A stretch of 64,000 bases of DNA from Chitinophaga oryziterrae. GTDB lineage: Bacteria > Bacteroidota > Bacteroidia > Chitinophagales > Chitinophagaceae. Under the pieces are notes generated by a model. The model was not told where the DNA came from. It searched no databases and saw nothing but the letters and a program-made list of their open reading frames with translations. The translations under genes were made by a program, and so were the position numbers. Shown here in pieces: positions 25,393 through 35,246 of this stretch; positions within the stretch are counted from its first letter, which is position 1; every line of letters begins with the position of its first letter. The stretch covers positions 1,080,553 through 1,144,552 of the forward strand of contig NZ_WRXO01000002.1 of NCBI RefSeq assembly GCF_009758125.1, given 5' to 3'.

Positions 25393-26112
25393 ATGAGTAG
25401 TCTGAGTGAAACCTGGTTTGCAGACGGTTATATAGACTTTGAGCAGAAAAAATATGCCTTACTGGCCTACCTGCAACAAATTAACCGTCATTTCAATGAA
25501 AATAAGTTGTACCCTCAGCTGGCAGACGTTGTTTTCCATTATAACAATCTCGTGGCCTTCAAAGAGAACAAACAATTCCTGCAGCAACAGTTCCCTAAAC
25601 GGCTGACAGCTATCAACATGGAACGCTTGCAACTCCTCTATGAACAGATGATCGCAGATGACGAACTGATGCAGGAACTGGAAAGTATTATTCAGTTTGC
25701 TATCCATAAACTGAACTTCACGATCAAAGAAGGTGCAGAGATCTATGAATTCGTGGAAGACAGCCTTAATATCTCTCCTGTAGGTCTCATTCCCCTGGAT
25801 ACCCAGGAAGGATACCTCTTTCTGTGCGATGGCAGCCACCGCCAGACGCTGGTGTATGAATACCGCCTGAGCATCTTTGAACGCCATGACGAGAAGTACA
25901 GGGGCATCCACACGCAATACATCGATACCTACATCAAGGACCTGGTGCATTCCTGCGAACATATCAAAACCAGCCTGATCCGGCAGCGTAAGAAACTGCC
26001 CAATCCTGCAGTGTACCGTGTAGATACAAAACTGGTGTTCCCGGTAGAAGAAACATTATTGCCGATCGCCAAGCGCTGCCTGGTGAAATACATCGCCAAA
26101 AATGCGGCTTAA
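25393..26112 (+). CDS. Conserved hypothetical protein, unrecognised family
   Basis: 239 residues, no signal peptide or membrane segment, so cytoplasmic. The sequence is mostly helical in the first half (LLAYLQQINRHFNENKLYPQ) with a mixed region near GLIPLDTQEGYLFLCDGSHR, and I do not recognise a domain. Codon use matches its housekeeping neighbours, and the frame is well formed from ATG to TAA, so it is a real gene. It is divergent from the RRM gene and ends 6 bases before the convergent DUF4230 gene. No function can be offered. Confidence 0.75.
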   Translation: MSSLSETWFADGYIDFEQKKYALLAYLQQINRHFNENKLYPQLADVVFHYNNLVAFKENKQFLQQQFPKRLTAINMERLQLLYEQMIADDELMQELESIIQFAIHKLNFTIKEGAEIYEFVEDSLNISPVGLIPLDTQEGYLFLCDGSHRQTLVYEYRLSIFERHDEKYRGIHTQYIDTYIKDLVHSCEHIKTSLIRQRKKLPNPAVYRVDTKLVFPVEETLLPIAKRCLVKYIAKNAA

Positions 26113-26118
26113 ACGGTC

Positions 26119-26733
26119 TTATTTCAGTGTTTTACTGGCGCTGTTATCAAAGGTGATCTCCAGCTGATGATCGGCGAGAAATGGCTGGTAATATTGCGTA
26201 ATTATCTTAGCGATCTTGTCCTTCGACTGGGTGAGGTATAGTTGATTGTTTTCCAGTTGCTCCCTGGAAGTCTGGTATAGTTTCTTTTGTACGTCTGTAT
26301 AGGTTTCATCATCCTGGAACAAAAGCCATCCCTTGCGGTTGGCAGTCTCCATCTTGTCTACTTTCAGCTCATAACTCAGCAGGTGAGGCGCTGGCAGCTT
26401 TACCAGGATCTTTTTATCAGACAACGTGATGTGGAAATTCTTTTCACTCACATCCACTCCATATTTGGCCTCATAAGGTACGGATACCCAGATGGTATTC
26501 TCCAGGAAAGCCTTTTTCATGTTGCTTGTCCAGGAACCATCTTCCTCAATATTACTGCGTTTGATATTAGCTACCCCCTGCACATCCAGGCTGGCCAGTT
26601 CCGCTATTTCTTTAACGATCAGACTATTGGACAGTATGCTTTGATTGACGCTCTTGCTGCCGTATTGTTTACCCAGCCAGAAGATCAGTATTACGAGTAA
26701 AGTAAAAAAAATGAAACGAAAAAATCTTTTCAT
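26119..26733 (-). CDS. DUF4230 membrane-anchored protein
   Basis: 204 residues with an N-terminal membrane anchor (FIFFTLLVILIFWLGKQYGS) and an exported domain. The part from LIVKEIAELASLDVQGVANI, with the later segment ENTIWVSVPYEAKYGVDVS, is the pattern of the DUF4230 family, which has no known function and is common in Bacteroidota and Firmicutes. It is a single-gene unit; a gap of 65 bases separates it from the cupin gene on the same strand. Confidence 0.75.
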   Translation of the reverse strand: MKRFFRFIFFTLLVILIFWLGKQYGSKSVNQSILSNSLIVKEIAELASLDVQGVANIKRSNIEEDGSWTSNMKKAFLENTIWVSVPYEAKYGVDVSEKNFHITLSDKKILVKLPAPHLLSYELKVDKMETANRKGWLLFQDDETYTDVQKKLYQTSREQLENNQLYLTQSKDKIAKIITQYYQPFLADHQLEITFDNSASKTLK

Positions 26734-26798
26734 AACGGAAAACTAAGGAAAATGATGAATGCCCTGCAATGACTGCAAAATATTAAAAATAGCTGAAG

Positions 26799-27284
26799 TT
26801 ATTCTTCCCTTGTAAGTTGTTGGATCAGTTCTGCATGTTGGGGATAGGTCTCCAGCAAGGTTTTACGGCTGCCCATCTCAAAGTCGGCGAAGTCGAATCC
26901 CGGTGCCACGGTGCATCCTGTCAGGGTGAAGCCCTGTTCTCCTGCTACACGCGAAGCAAACCAGTTACCGGCAGTAATGACCAGCTGGGGATATTCTCCC
27001 AGGTGAATATTCAGTCCCAGTTTATGGATGGTCAGGTTCCCGGAAGGGTCTATCTCATAGATATGTAACGGGTTTCCGTCATAAAAATGCCACATCTCAT
27101 CAGAGGTTAAACGATGAAAGGCAGAGAACACATGGTCCTCCAGTAAAAAGTAAATACCGGTAGAGGCGTTCCTGTTACCCGACATCGCACGGGAACGGTA
27201 AGTTTCCCTGAACGCGCCCCCTTCAACATGGGGCTGTAACTGCAGATGTTCGCGCCAATAGGCAGCGTTAGAAGAAGTGGACAT
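26799..27284 (-). CDS. Cupin protein, DUF985 (Cupin_5) family
   Basis: 161 residues, covering the whole family length. The pattern starts with LQLQPHVEGGAFRETYRS and continues TGIYFLLEDHVFSAFHRL, SDEMWHFYDGNPLHIYEI and GFTLTGCTVAPGFDFADFEM, as in DUF985 small cupins. These are single-domain beta barrels, some binding metal or sugar-like ligands; no specific activity can be assigned. It lies downstream of the AraC-type regulator but after a terminator, so probably forms its own unit. Confidence 0.88.
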   Translation of the reverse strand: MSTSSNAAYWREHLQLQPHVEGGAFRETYRSRAMSGNRNASTGIYFLLEDHVFSAFHRLTSDEMWHFYDGNPLHIYEIDPSGNLTIHKLGLNIHLGEYPQLVITAGNWFASRVAGEQGFTLTGCTVAPGFDFADFEMGSRKTLLETYPQHAELIQQLTREE

Positions 27285-27303
27285 ATCCCGAAGATAAATA
27301 AAA

Positions 27304-27331
27304 AAGCAGTCTGCTATACAGCAGACTGCTT
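27304..27331 (-). terminator. Terminator of the AraC-type regulator gene
   Basis: A perfect 12-bp stem AAGCAGTCTGCT / AGCAGACTGCTT with a 4-base loop. On the minus strand it is followed by a T run (the A run at 27300-27305), about 20 bases after the regulator stop. Confidence 0.85.
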
Positions 27332-27352
27332 AATAATATGTTTATAAGATGC

Positions 27353-28168
27353 TCAGGCAACAGCCATAGGACGCATTTGCGCAATAATCGGCATGTTTTC
27401 CGTTACAGGTGTTTCCCCTTTAAAGAACTGGAAATCCTGAATGAACTGCGCATGATTGTAATAATCATTGGTAGTAATGAATGACTGCCATTGTTCCACA
27501 TTCATTTTCTGCATGTTACGCATAGCATCTCTGAAGCGGAGCATACGTGCATACAGTTGTGGGGTAATGCCGATCACTTCCATGAACTTCCTTTCCAGGG
27601 TAGGACGGGAAGTCTTGAATTTCCTCGTTAACCGGTCCATATTGATATAACCCTGGTGGCGTACCATGTAATCGGCCACTTCGTCTACCTGCTTCAGGGA
27701 ATGACCGTTCTCTGCGATCATAGTAGTGAAAGCGTTGTTCAGTGTAATATCCAGACTGATAGGATCAGCAGTAGCTGCCAGGTCCTGCGTCAGCTGATGC
27801 CAGCCGGCATGATTATGTTTCTGCAGATCGCGGTAGTAGTTGTTGAAGGCAGACATGTCCAGACCCGCCAGCTTATAACAGCCATAGGCGTTCAGTTGCA
27901 CCACCGTCATTTTTACCGGGCCTTTCACCCTTATCTGGTGATGGCAGGTAAAATGTCCGACTACTGAAGCAGCAGGTAAGGTAAAGGAAGCATGCTGGCT
28001 TGGTTGAAATGTCACTTCTCCTTCCTGCAGGAATACCATGTACAGGTCTCCAAGAGAAAAAAGGTTCTGAGGCAGATTAATCAAACCACTTTGCGCATTC
28101 TGCAAATGGTAATAATGCTTTACATAGGGTACCAGCGTAGCGGCTGGGTGATAGATACGGAAGTTCAT
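27353..28168 (-). CDS. AraC-family transcriptional regulator
   Basis: 271 residues from the ATG giving MNFRIYHPAATLVPYVKHYY, the normal start of the family; the frame is open 14 codons further, to 28210. The N-terminal cupin-like ligand domain is followed by a C-terminal AraC helix-turn-helix, with DRLTRKFKTSRPTLERKFME and VIGITPQLYARMLRFRDAMR. The final segment NDYYNHAQFIQDFQFFKGET is the second recognition helix region. The effector and target genes are unknown; no sugar-utilisation genes lie nearby. Confidence 0.88.
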   Translation of the reverse strand: MNFRIYHPAATLVPYVKHYYHLQNAQSGLINLPQNLFSLGDLYMVFLQEGEVTFQPSQHASFTLPAASVVGHFTCHHQIRVKGPVKMTVVQLNAYGCYKLAGLDMSAFNNYYRDLQKHNHAGWHQLTQDLAATADPISLDITLNNAFTTMIAENGHSLKQVDEVADYMVRHQGYINMDRLTRKFKTSRPTLERKFMEVIGITPQLYARMLRFRDAMRNMQKMNVEQWQSFITTNDYYNHAQFIQDFQFFKGETPVTENMPIIAQMRPMAVA

Positions 28169-28315
28169 AGGATCTGAATATGCTGTATTACGAGATATCC
28201 ACACGGGCACTTAGGGCCACCAAATTATCAATACAAACATAACAGAATGTAAGTATATAAAAAAATATAATTTGATCGTATTGAAAGACAGTTTGTTGCG
28301 TTATGAAAATGTTAA

Positions 28316-28359
28316 AAACCGGCCATGAACGGGTAGTTACAAGCGTTCTTGGCCGGTTT
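28316..28359 (-). terminator. Terminator of the S9 peptidase gene
   Basis: A perfect 10-bp stem AAACCGGCCA / TGGCCGGTTT with a 24-base loop. On the minus strand it ends in TTTTTAAC; on the plus strand it is followed by GTTTTTTG, so it could stop transcription both ways. It lies about 90 bases after the peptidase stop. Confidence 0.65.
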
Positions 28360-28450
28360 GTTTTTTGTTTTTTTGCGTAGTGAACTGCTGCTCATTGTGT
28401 TGTGTTCTTTGCGTTTTTTCTAAGCGGTTGCAGTTCATAGCGTTAGCATT

Positions 28451-31060
28451 TTACCATCCCCAGTTTTTCCCTTTTTCCGTAGCAGGTACGCCTGTTTCCA
28501 TCCATTCGGGTGCTGGTGCATCCTTTAAAAAATGATCAAAGAATTGTTGTTCACGACGTTGTATATCTTTTCTGTTCTGTCTTAGTATCAGGTTATGTGC
28601 TTCGTTGTTATAATTGAGCAGCCAGACGGGTTTGCCCAGTCTTCTCAATCCTGTAAACAGTTCTATGCCCTGGTACCAGGGTACAGCACCATCTGCATCA
28701 TTACTCATAATAGCAACAGGTGTGTTTACATTGGGCAGATGAAAAAGAGGAGAGTTCTCAATATACAATTCCGGTTTATCCCATAATGTAGCGCCGATCC
28801 TGCTTTGAGAACGTTCATACTGGAACTGCCTGTTCATGCCTGTTTCCCATCGGATACCACCGTAGGCGCTGGTCATGTTGGCTACGGGAGCGCCTGCCCA
28901 GGCGGCTTTGAACAGGTTCGTTTGTGTAATGAGATAAGCTACCTGGTAACCACCCCAGCTTTGTCCCTGTATACCCATATGTAAGCTGTCTGCCCAGGAG
29001 TTTTTAGCTAATGCCCTTGCGCCGCTTACGATATAGTTATACGCACTTTTTCCCGGATGCCCGTTCTCATACGTGATATCAGGAGCCAGTACCAAATAAC
29101 CTCTGCTCACAAAAAAAGAGATATTCAATCTTGATGGAGTAGGGGCAGGAGGTACGTAGGCATACATTTCTTCTGTGAGTTTTTCGTAGAAGTAAAGTAT
29201 TACCGGGTATTTCTTTGTACTGTCAAAATCTTCCGGTTTGTATAAAATCCCTTCAGCCTGTTTACCATCGTATGCTGTCCATTTGAAGAGTTCAACGGTG
29301 CCCCAGTTGTATTGTTGCTGCTGGGGATTGATATGACTGAGTTGTATTTCTTTTTTGAAATTATTATTCAGATAGATATCCGGTGATAATAAATAACTTC
29401 CTTTTGTATAGATGTATACATCTGCGTTTTTCGCTTTCACGGGGGCATTGATGGTGAATGGTCCCATCATTATTTTCTTTTTGTTCAGGTATAATCCATT
29501 CTCCTTTGTTACCTCATTAAACGCTTCCAGTAACAATGGCTGACCAGACAGTATATAGCGTTCTTCTTTATCCGGAGAAATATACCTGAAACGTAACCTG
29601 TTTTTACGTCCTTCTGTGATAGTTGCCGGCGCGCTTTTACCTGCCGGATCTATCTTCCATATATCATAACGGTCATAGATATACACAAACTTATCTTTGG
29701 CTTCCCATGCAGCTACGCCATAAGGGCCTGGGGCATCCGGATGATCATCATCTTCTTCATACATGGCTGTTGGTATCAATGCACTGATATTACGTGTAAT
29801 ACCTGTAGCATTTTCATAAGTGAACCAATGCTTTTGCTGCACATCATACCAGAGAATATATTTACCCTCAGGAGAGATAACGCTGGTACTATCCAGGTGT
29901 TCTTTTACAGGTTTACGGGTACCATCATTTAAATTTATGAGATAAGATGTTTTCAATGTATGCCCTGTCCATTGCATGGATACACGTTCTCCCTTATCAG
30001 TATATCCCAGTGCATAGTAGCTGTTCCCTTCATCTGCAGGTATCACATTTTCCATGTCTTTATCTGCCAGCTGAATGAATTTGTCTTTAGCAGGATAATA
30101 AACCGCCAGATAATTTCTCTTTAATTCCTTATCTGCATTTTTCAGCTGCATAGGTTGCAGGTAATCATCCTTATAATTCCAGATATCCACCTTTGCTACT
30201 TCGAAATCCACGATGTTGGTATCTTTGGGTGCAGTTGCCGGTGCTGTACCGAAAAACAACCGTTCTCCGTTCCTGCTGAACCATACTTTCCCATCAGGAC
30301 TTACATCCTTTTTTACAATGATCTTTCCTGTATCCTGCGCGTAATAGTACAATTGTTTAATACTATCCCGTGTGCTATACCAGGCGGCTTGCCTGCCTTC
30401 CTCATCAAAAGCAAATTGTTTACGTGTAGCTGTACCACGACTGATTGTATCTGCTTTATGTGCGGCTACATCCCATAACTGTACGTCAGTCTTTGTTGCT
30501 ATCAGCAGTTTGTTACCCGGCTTACTGAAAATGTAGTCCTGCACATCTTTCACGGTATCTGCTGCGTTCGGGTACATGATCACGAGTGTTCCGCTGGTAC
30601 TGTCATACTGTGGTTTCTCCTCCAGATAAGCAATCACCCCACTGCCCTTCTCCGGCGTTTTAAAGGACCTTACAGCGGCTGTTTTCCATATAGCCTCACT
30701 GGACAGCGTAATAATGCCTAAAGAGTCTTTAGGCATCTCTGCGGCCTTTTTCTTCCTGATCTTCGCCTGTCTTGTAACAGCAAACGGTGGTTTAATCGCA
30801 AAGACAAGATACTGGTTGTCTTTTGTGATCACCGGGTTGTAACCTCTGGGTATCGCCAGTTGTGTTTTACTGTTATAGACAATGAGGGTAGCATCACCTT
30901 CCTGCGGGGTGATGGTATAGGCTACCCATTGACCATTATTGCTGATGATCTTACTGCCTGTATTCTGCCAGCTATCGTACACGGAATGGTCCAGTGGTTT
31001 CTTCTGGGCGTAGGTATACAGGGAGAAGAACAGCATGATACACGTCGTAATCCTTTTCAT
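28451..31060 (-). CDS. Secreted S9-family prolyl oligopeptidase/dipeptidyl peptidase
   Basis: 869 residues with a signal peptide (cleavage near YAQKK, residue 18). A propeller-like N-terminal part runs to about residue 600, followed by an alpha/beta-hydrolase peptidase domain. The catalytic triad can be placed: Ser701 in GQSWGGYQV, Asp790 in SNDADGAVPWYQG, His822 in NNEAHNL. This is the arrangement of S9 peptidases that cleave short peptides, in Bacteroidota mostly periplasmic and used for peptide breakdown. It is a single-gene unit with its own terminator. Substrate specificity (DPP4-like or otherwise) is not decided. Confidence 0.92.
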   Translation of the reverse strand: MKRITTCIMLFFSLYTYAQKKPLDHSVYDSWQNTGSKIISNNGQWVAYTITPQEGDATLIVYNSKTQLAIPRGYNPVITKDNQYLVFAIKPPFAVTRQAKIRKKKAAEMPKDSLGIITLSSEAIWKTAAVRSFKTPEKGSGVIAYLEEKPQYDSTSGTLVIMYPNAADTVKDVQDYIFSKPGNKLLIATKTDVQLWDVAAHKADTISRGTATRKQFAFDEEGRQAAWYSTRDSIKQLYYYAQDTGKIIVKKDVSPDGKVWFSRNGERLFFGTAPATAPKDTNIVDFEVAKVDIWNYKDDYLQPMQLKNADKELKRNYLAVYYPAKDKFIQLADKDMENVIPADEGNSYYALGYTDKGERVSMQWTGHTLKTSYLINLNDGTRKPVKEHLDSTSVISPEGKYILWYDVQQKHWFTYENATGITRNISALIPTAMYEEDDDHPDAPGPYGVAAWEAKDKFVYIYDRYDIWKIDPAGKSAPATITEGRKNRLRFRYISPDKEERYILSGQPLLLEAFNEVTKENGLYLNKKKIMMGPFTINAPVKAKNADVYIYTKGSYLLSPDIYLNNNFKKEIQLSHINPQQQQYNWGTVELFKWTAYDGKQAEGILYKPEDFDSTKKYPVILYFYEKLTEEMYAYVPPAPTPSRLNISFFVSRGYLVLAPDITYENGHPGKSAYNYIVSGARALAKNSWADSLHMGIQGQSWGGYQVAYLITQTNLFKAAWAGAPVANMTSAYGGIRWETGMNRQFQYERSQSRIGATLWDKPELYIENSPLFHLPNVNTPVAIMSNDADGAVPWYQGIELFTGLRRLGKPVWLLNYNNEAHNLILRQNRKDIQRREQQFFDHFLKDAPAPEWMETGVPATEKGKNWGW

Positions 31061-31879
31061 CCGCCCAATGTAAAAAAAATAGGATTACGGGGTAACGGAT
31101 TTATAGACAAACGGTCATATAGGAATTTCTTTATAAGTTTCATTGCCGGGCAGGTCTTCTGCCATGGCCTCTGTTTTTCCGCCTTTTAGAGTTGTATTTT
31201 TCTTTGTAGCGGAGCAGGTCCGGTCGATGCTGTTTCTGTCCATAACGGCATTGCCTTTTTCCAGCAATGGTTCCAAACGCTTTCTGACACTAGTATTCTT
31301 TCATCATTCCTTTATCACACCTATAGCATTCCTATAGCATTCTACTGGCATTCCTATATCCAAACGATATAGGAATGCTGAAAGAATGCCGAAGGAATGG
31401 ACTTTCAGTGATGAAGGGATATAGGATTTGGAATATTTTCAACTACGCACATAGACTGCGCATGTAAGATCTAGCTTTGAAACATGTTTATGGAAAACAA
31501 GGCTACGTGCATCTATATACTGAAAGGTTGATTATATTTAATATGATCGCCGCGTTAAATTATTGGGATTTAATAATTTATACCATGAATGTGTGATGAT
31601 TTTTACATGACAAGATTGATATATTTGCTTTTCAAATATTGTATGATATTTGACTATATGTAATCGCCGTATGCAGCTAACATAGCATTTATTTTATTGA
31701 GGCATTGTGAATCCATAGATATCTTATTTCCTATATATGTGAGTTTGAAAGTGTTTGTTTTATACCAGTTTTCTTATACCAATAATCAATCATTTTATGA
31801 TTTGTAAATAACCAGCAGGACCAGGGGGCTGTTCTGTAAACGACATTCAGGGACAATTTTCTGTTTTAAAAAAATCAGT
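31061..31879. other. Gene-free gap of 819 bases with inverted repeats
   Basis: No convincing reading frame is present. The gap holds a cluster of repeats near 31300-31420, listed separately, and a TATATTTG promoter-like box at 31620-31627 in an AT-rich stretch that lacks a -33 element. The right half (31440-31870) is AT-rich and probably carries the promoter and leader of the long operon that starts at 31880. Confidence 0.5.
31348..31378. repeat. Perfect 13-bp palindrome in a repeat cluster
   Basis: GCATTCCTATATC and its complement flank a 5-base loop. Partial copies of the half-site (CCTATAGCATT, twice at 31319-31341) lie just before it, and AAAGAATGC and AAGGAATGG just after it. The cluster looks like a nested palindrome, perhaps a site for a regulator of the downstream operon or the remains of a small mobile repeat. 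Confidence 0.5.
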
Positions 31880-32299
31880 ATGGGACGATATTTTATATAC
31901 GCGTTCCTGTTAGTTTCATGCCATCAACTGAAGGCGCAGTCTCCTTTGCGCATGTTGAAAGATTCTGTGAAAATAACAGGCGTAGAAATGGTCATTCGTA
32001 ATGCTACGAAAGACGTAAAAAGCTATTTATTTAACAATGAAAACGGAACGACCAGTTTCAAAAAGATTGGGAAGGCCATACAATTCTCTGTAGGCACTTC
32101 GGGTTTTCCGGTTGCCGGAGACTCTCTCTATTCAAGTAGTGATCTGATAAAAACGAATGTTAAGATCTGGCGTAATGGCCTGCTGCAAAGCATTAACGCA
32201 GCCAGTACAGATTCATTGACCGGGAAAGTAATTTTTCGTCCGGCACTTATCCAGGCAGAAAGGATCTATATAGAAGCCTTCAATAGTATCGATCTCTGA
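31880..32299 (+). CDS. Small secreted protein, stand-alone copy of the N-terminal domain of its neighbour
   Basis: 139 residues with a signal peptide ending near LKAQS. The mature part aligns along its length with residues about 25-150 of the next protein: DSVKITGVEMVIRNATKDVK against DSVKFLNAELVLRNKTKDIA, and TSFKKIGKAIQFSVG against TVFKKIGKGIQFRVG. It is therefore a paralogous single-domain version. I do not recognise the domain. It is the first gene of the long operon reaching 56146, 40 bases before the SGNH protein gene. A role as a surface subunit or binding partner is a guess. Confidence 0.7.
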   Translation: MGRYFIYAFLLVSCHQLKAQSPLRMLKDSVKITGVEMVIRNATKDVKSYLFNNENGTTSFKKIGKAIQFSVGTSGFPVAGDSLYSSSDLIKTNVKIWRNGLLQSINAASTDSLTGKVIFRPALIQAERIYIEAFNSIDL

Positions 32300-32339
32300 T
32301 CTGCTGGCATCATCCGTCTTTTGAAATAAATTATTAGTC

Positions 32340-35225
32340 ATGTGTATGTGTAAGAAGTTTCTGTTTATCCCTTTACTGCTTTTTTGTGCAATAACAATGG
32401 CGCAATCATCCTTTAAGGTAGATGCTGATTCAGTAAAGTTTTTGAATGCTGAATTAGTGTTGAGAAATAAAACAAAAGATATAGCGGGTTACCTGTATAA
32501 CACGGGTGATGGGAAAACCGTATTCAAAAAGATCGGGAAAGGAATACAGTTTCGTGTAGGCGCAGCAGATGCACCTGCCGCCGGGGATACCGTGTATCTG
32601 AATGCCGGGCTGGCAAATTATTATGTAAAAGTATTGCGGAACGGATTGTTACAATACCGGGATACTACACAGGGTGTGAAAGTAGATGATAATACCGGCA
32701 GGATAGTGTTTTACCCTGCGCTGCAAAATAATGATCAGATCTATATTGAGGCGCTTAGCGGTATGGACCTTTCACTGAACGGAGCATCTGCCAGCAGCTC
32801 ACTACCCGCCAGTGCAGTATTCCGTCTTAACTCAGGGGTCGTAGATAATGGTAACAAAACATTTACGTTAAGATGGGTTACAAATGCCAAAACATTATAT
32901 ATCAGTCCCAAAGTGGTAGGGATCGGCTCTTCCACTTTAGCAGGGTATAACCTCACGGCTCCCGACCGGTTAGGCGATAAGATATCTGCCTGGTTAGCGA
33001 ACAATACTTACGGTGCAGTATGGACAAACCTGGCTGTTGCGGGGTATTCTACCACAGATGTTTTACCTGTTCAGAACGGGGGTGTGTTAGGGCATAATAT
33101 AGAAACAGCCCTGAGTCTGAATCCGGATTTTATATTCGTTTCGTTACCTACCAACGACCCTGCGGTAAATATCTCTGTTAACCAGAGTATTATTAACCTG
33201 AAAAAAGTGGACTCGCTGGCACTCACCAAAGGTGTACCTGTGTTTTTTGAAACAACGCAACCCCGTACCAGTTTTAATGCTACCCAACAGGGGATGCTGA
33301 AAGATCTGGCAGACAGTATAAGGCGTATATGGCCTACCCGGTATGTGGAAGGATTTAAGGATGTGGCAGACCCGGCTACAACCGCTGCTATCCTGCCGCA
33401 ATACAATAATGGGGATGGGGTGCATCTGAACAGTGCGGGTAACCAGTTTATTGCGAATAGTCTTTTTGACAGATGGCTGAATTATTTCCAGGCCATCAGG
33501 AATGTAAAACGGTATATATTGGATTCTTCTGTCAATAATATAAGCTGGTCGCAGTTTGTGGTAGAGACAGAACCTAATATTGTAAAGAATGTGTATCCCC
33601 GCTTTAATCAGGGCAAACAATACTTTCGTGTGAAAGCGGAATTAAAGGACGGGACTTATTCCGATTATTCAAACATAGCCATACTGGATGAAATAATAAA
33701 CCCTACGCTACCCGGAGTGAATGATTATACTTACAGGTTACTGGTGGATTTAGGTGGAGATGGTGTGAACACGCTGAATGGCTCTAATGCGCCGGATGGT
33801 AAACCTACCCCTTCTCCGGATGCTGCAGGTAAGTACTGGAACAACTGGTATGGGATAGGAGGGGTAACAGGTTTTGCTGATAAATCTGCTATTAGCCAGA
33901 TAAAGACAACAACGAATGAGGCGACTAATATGAGTCTCCAGATCATTGGATTACCCCAGGGTACTTTTGGTACTTCTGATACGAAATCTATCAACTATAG
34001 TGGTTTTACGGTTGCCTCGGGAGATTATCCTTACCAGGCATTATATGATAACATGTTCATTCATTCTTCTGTAAATCCTGATGGAATTACAATGAGGATA
34101 AAAGGACTTACCAAAACCAATACCTATTATATCAAATTATGGGGTGCAAGGTTAGATGATGCTGCTACTCCGCGTACTTTACAGGCTAAACTGAGTACAG
34201 AAACCTGGACAACAGCACAATCTGTAGAGACGAAGTATGCGACTACGGATGCCCCCGATTATAATCGCGCTGTAACGTTCAATTATGTGACCGGCCTGGA
34301 TTCTGTGGATATTAATCTTCGCGTGGGTGGTACCAGCACTTTTGCTCATGTGAGCCTGGTAGATATCGGTGTAGTCGGTGCTTTGCCCTTACTTCCCCAG
34401 CTGAAATTAAGAGATACCACTACCACATTAAGCACCATGCAATTAACAGCTAATCCTGTCAATGGTGCCAGCATCGCTTCTTATCAGTGGACGCAGCTGT
34501 CCGGCCCTAATACGGCTACTATCAGCGCCAGCAACGGAACTGCGAGTATCTCCGGACTTACCAATGGTACATTCGTATTCAGGGCTGCCGGAACAGGTAC
34601 AGATGGGAAGGTGCTGAATGCAGATGCTACTGTAAAAGTGTATCCTGATAATGGTGGTAAGAAAACACTGAGGGTGCACTTTAGTAAGACTATCGTAACA
34701 GGTATCCCGGGATGGTTTAACGTATACGGTTCTCCCGGTGGGGCGCATATTGCGATGACGGATACCATTACTAACTGGACAGTAGACAATGTGAGCGGGG
34801 ATGCGACTTACTGGTCTCCTTATGCAGGTAACAGCTCTTCCAATACGGATGGTTCTACAACCGGTAATAACAGTGGTATTGTTCCTGATATCGTATTGCA
34901 GGGTATCTGGTATAACTACAGTCTGAAATATGCGGTTAATATGGACAACCTGTTAGTGAAAGGCTTGAACCCGGCGAAGACCTATACGATCAAACTGTAT
35001 GCTTCACGTAACAATACTGCAACAGCGCCAAGATATGGATGCTGGAGAGTGAACGGAGGTAGTGAATTGTTACAGAATGCATTGAGTAATACAACCCTGG
35101 AAACTGTGGTGACCAGCGTTACGCCTGATGCCAGTGGTAATATCAAATTGTCCGTACATGCGCCAACCAGTACATCTAACGGAAGTTTTTCTTACATCAA
35201 TGCTTTAGTGGTTCAGGAGAACTGA
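32340..35225 (+). CDS. Secreted multidomain SGNH/GDSL hydrolase
   Basis: 961 residues: signal peptide (to about MAQSS), an N-terminal domain shared with the preceding small protein (about 25-150), then an SGNH hydrolase domain. Its motifs are GIGSSTLAG (nucleophile Ser near residue 199), SLPTNDPA (block III Asn) and GDGVHLNSAGN (Asp and His near 360). A jelly-roll-like domain follows (about 465-690), then a PKD-like domain (QWTQLSGPNTATISA) and a C-terminal domain with similar character (from about 780). SGNH hydrolases remove acyl groups from sugars or lipids; here the carbohydrate-type accessory domains suggest a polysaccharide ester. No T9SS sorting domain ends the chain. Confidence 0.8.
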   Translation: MCMCKKFLFIPLLLFCAITMAQSSFKVDADSVKFLNAELVLRNKTKDIAGYLYNTGDGKTVFKKIGKGIQFRVGAADAPAAGDTVYLNAGLANYYVKVLRNGLLQYRDTTQGVKVDDNTGRIVFYPALQNNDQIYIEALSGMDLSLNGASASSSLPASAVFRLNSGVVDNGNKTFTLRWVTNAKTLYISPKVVGIGSSTLAGYNLTAPDRLGDKISAWLANNTYGAVWTNLAVAGYSTTDVLPVQNGGVLGHNIETALSLNPDFIFVSLPTNDPAVNISVNQSIINLKKVDSLALTKGVPVFFETTQPRTSFNATQQGMLKDLADSIRRIWPTRYVEGFKDVADPATTAAILPQYNNGDGVHLNSAGNQFIANSLFDRWLNYFQAIRNVKRYILDSSVNNISWSQFVVETEPNIVKNVYPRFNQGKQYFRVKAELKDGTYSDYSNIAILDEIINPTLPGVNDYTYRLLVDLGGDGVNTLNGSNAPDGKPTPSPDAAGKYWNNWYGIGGVTGFADKSAISQIKTTTNEATNMSLQIIGLPQGTFGTSDTKSINYSGFTVASGDYPYQALYDNMFIHSSVNPDGITMRIKGLTKTNTYYIKLWGARLDDAATPRTLQAKLSTETWTTAQSVETKYATTDAPDYNRAVTFNYVTGLDSVDINLRVGGTSTFAHVSLVDIGVVGALPLLPQLKLRDTTTTLSTMQLTANPVNGASIASYQWTQLSGPNTATISASNGTASISGLTNGTFVFRAAGTGTDGKVLNADATVKVYPDNGGKKTLRVHFSKTIVTGIPGWFNVYGSPGGAHIAMTDTITNWTVDNVSGDATYWSPYAGNSSSNTDGSTTGNNSGIVPDIVLQGIWYNYSLKYAVNMDNLLVKGLNPAKTYTIKLYASRNNTATAPRYGCWRVNGGSELLQNALSNTTLETVVTSVTPDASGNIKLSVHAPTSTSNGSFSYINALVVQEN

Positions 35226-35246
35226 TTAATGAATTAACCCTATACT

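Noticed and set aside
31620..31627. TATATTTG as the promoter of the Rhs operon
   Set aside because: The -7 match is exact, but no -33 element is found and the leader would be about 245 bases in AT-rich DNA, where such matches arise by chance. Kept only as a remark.
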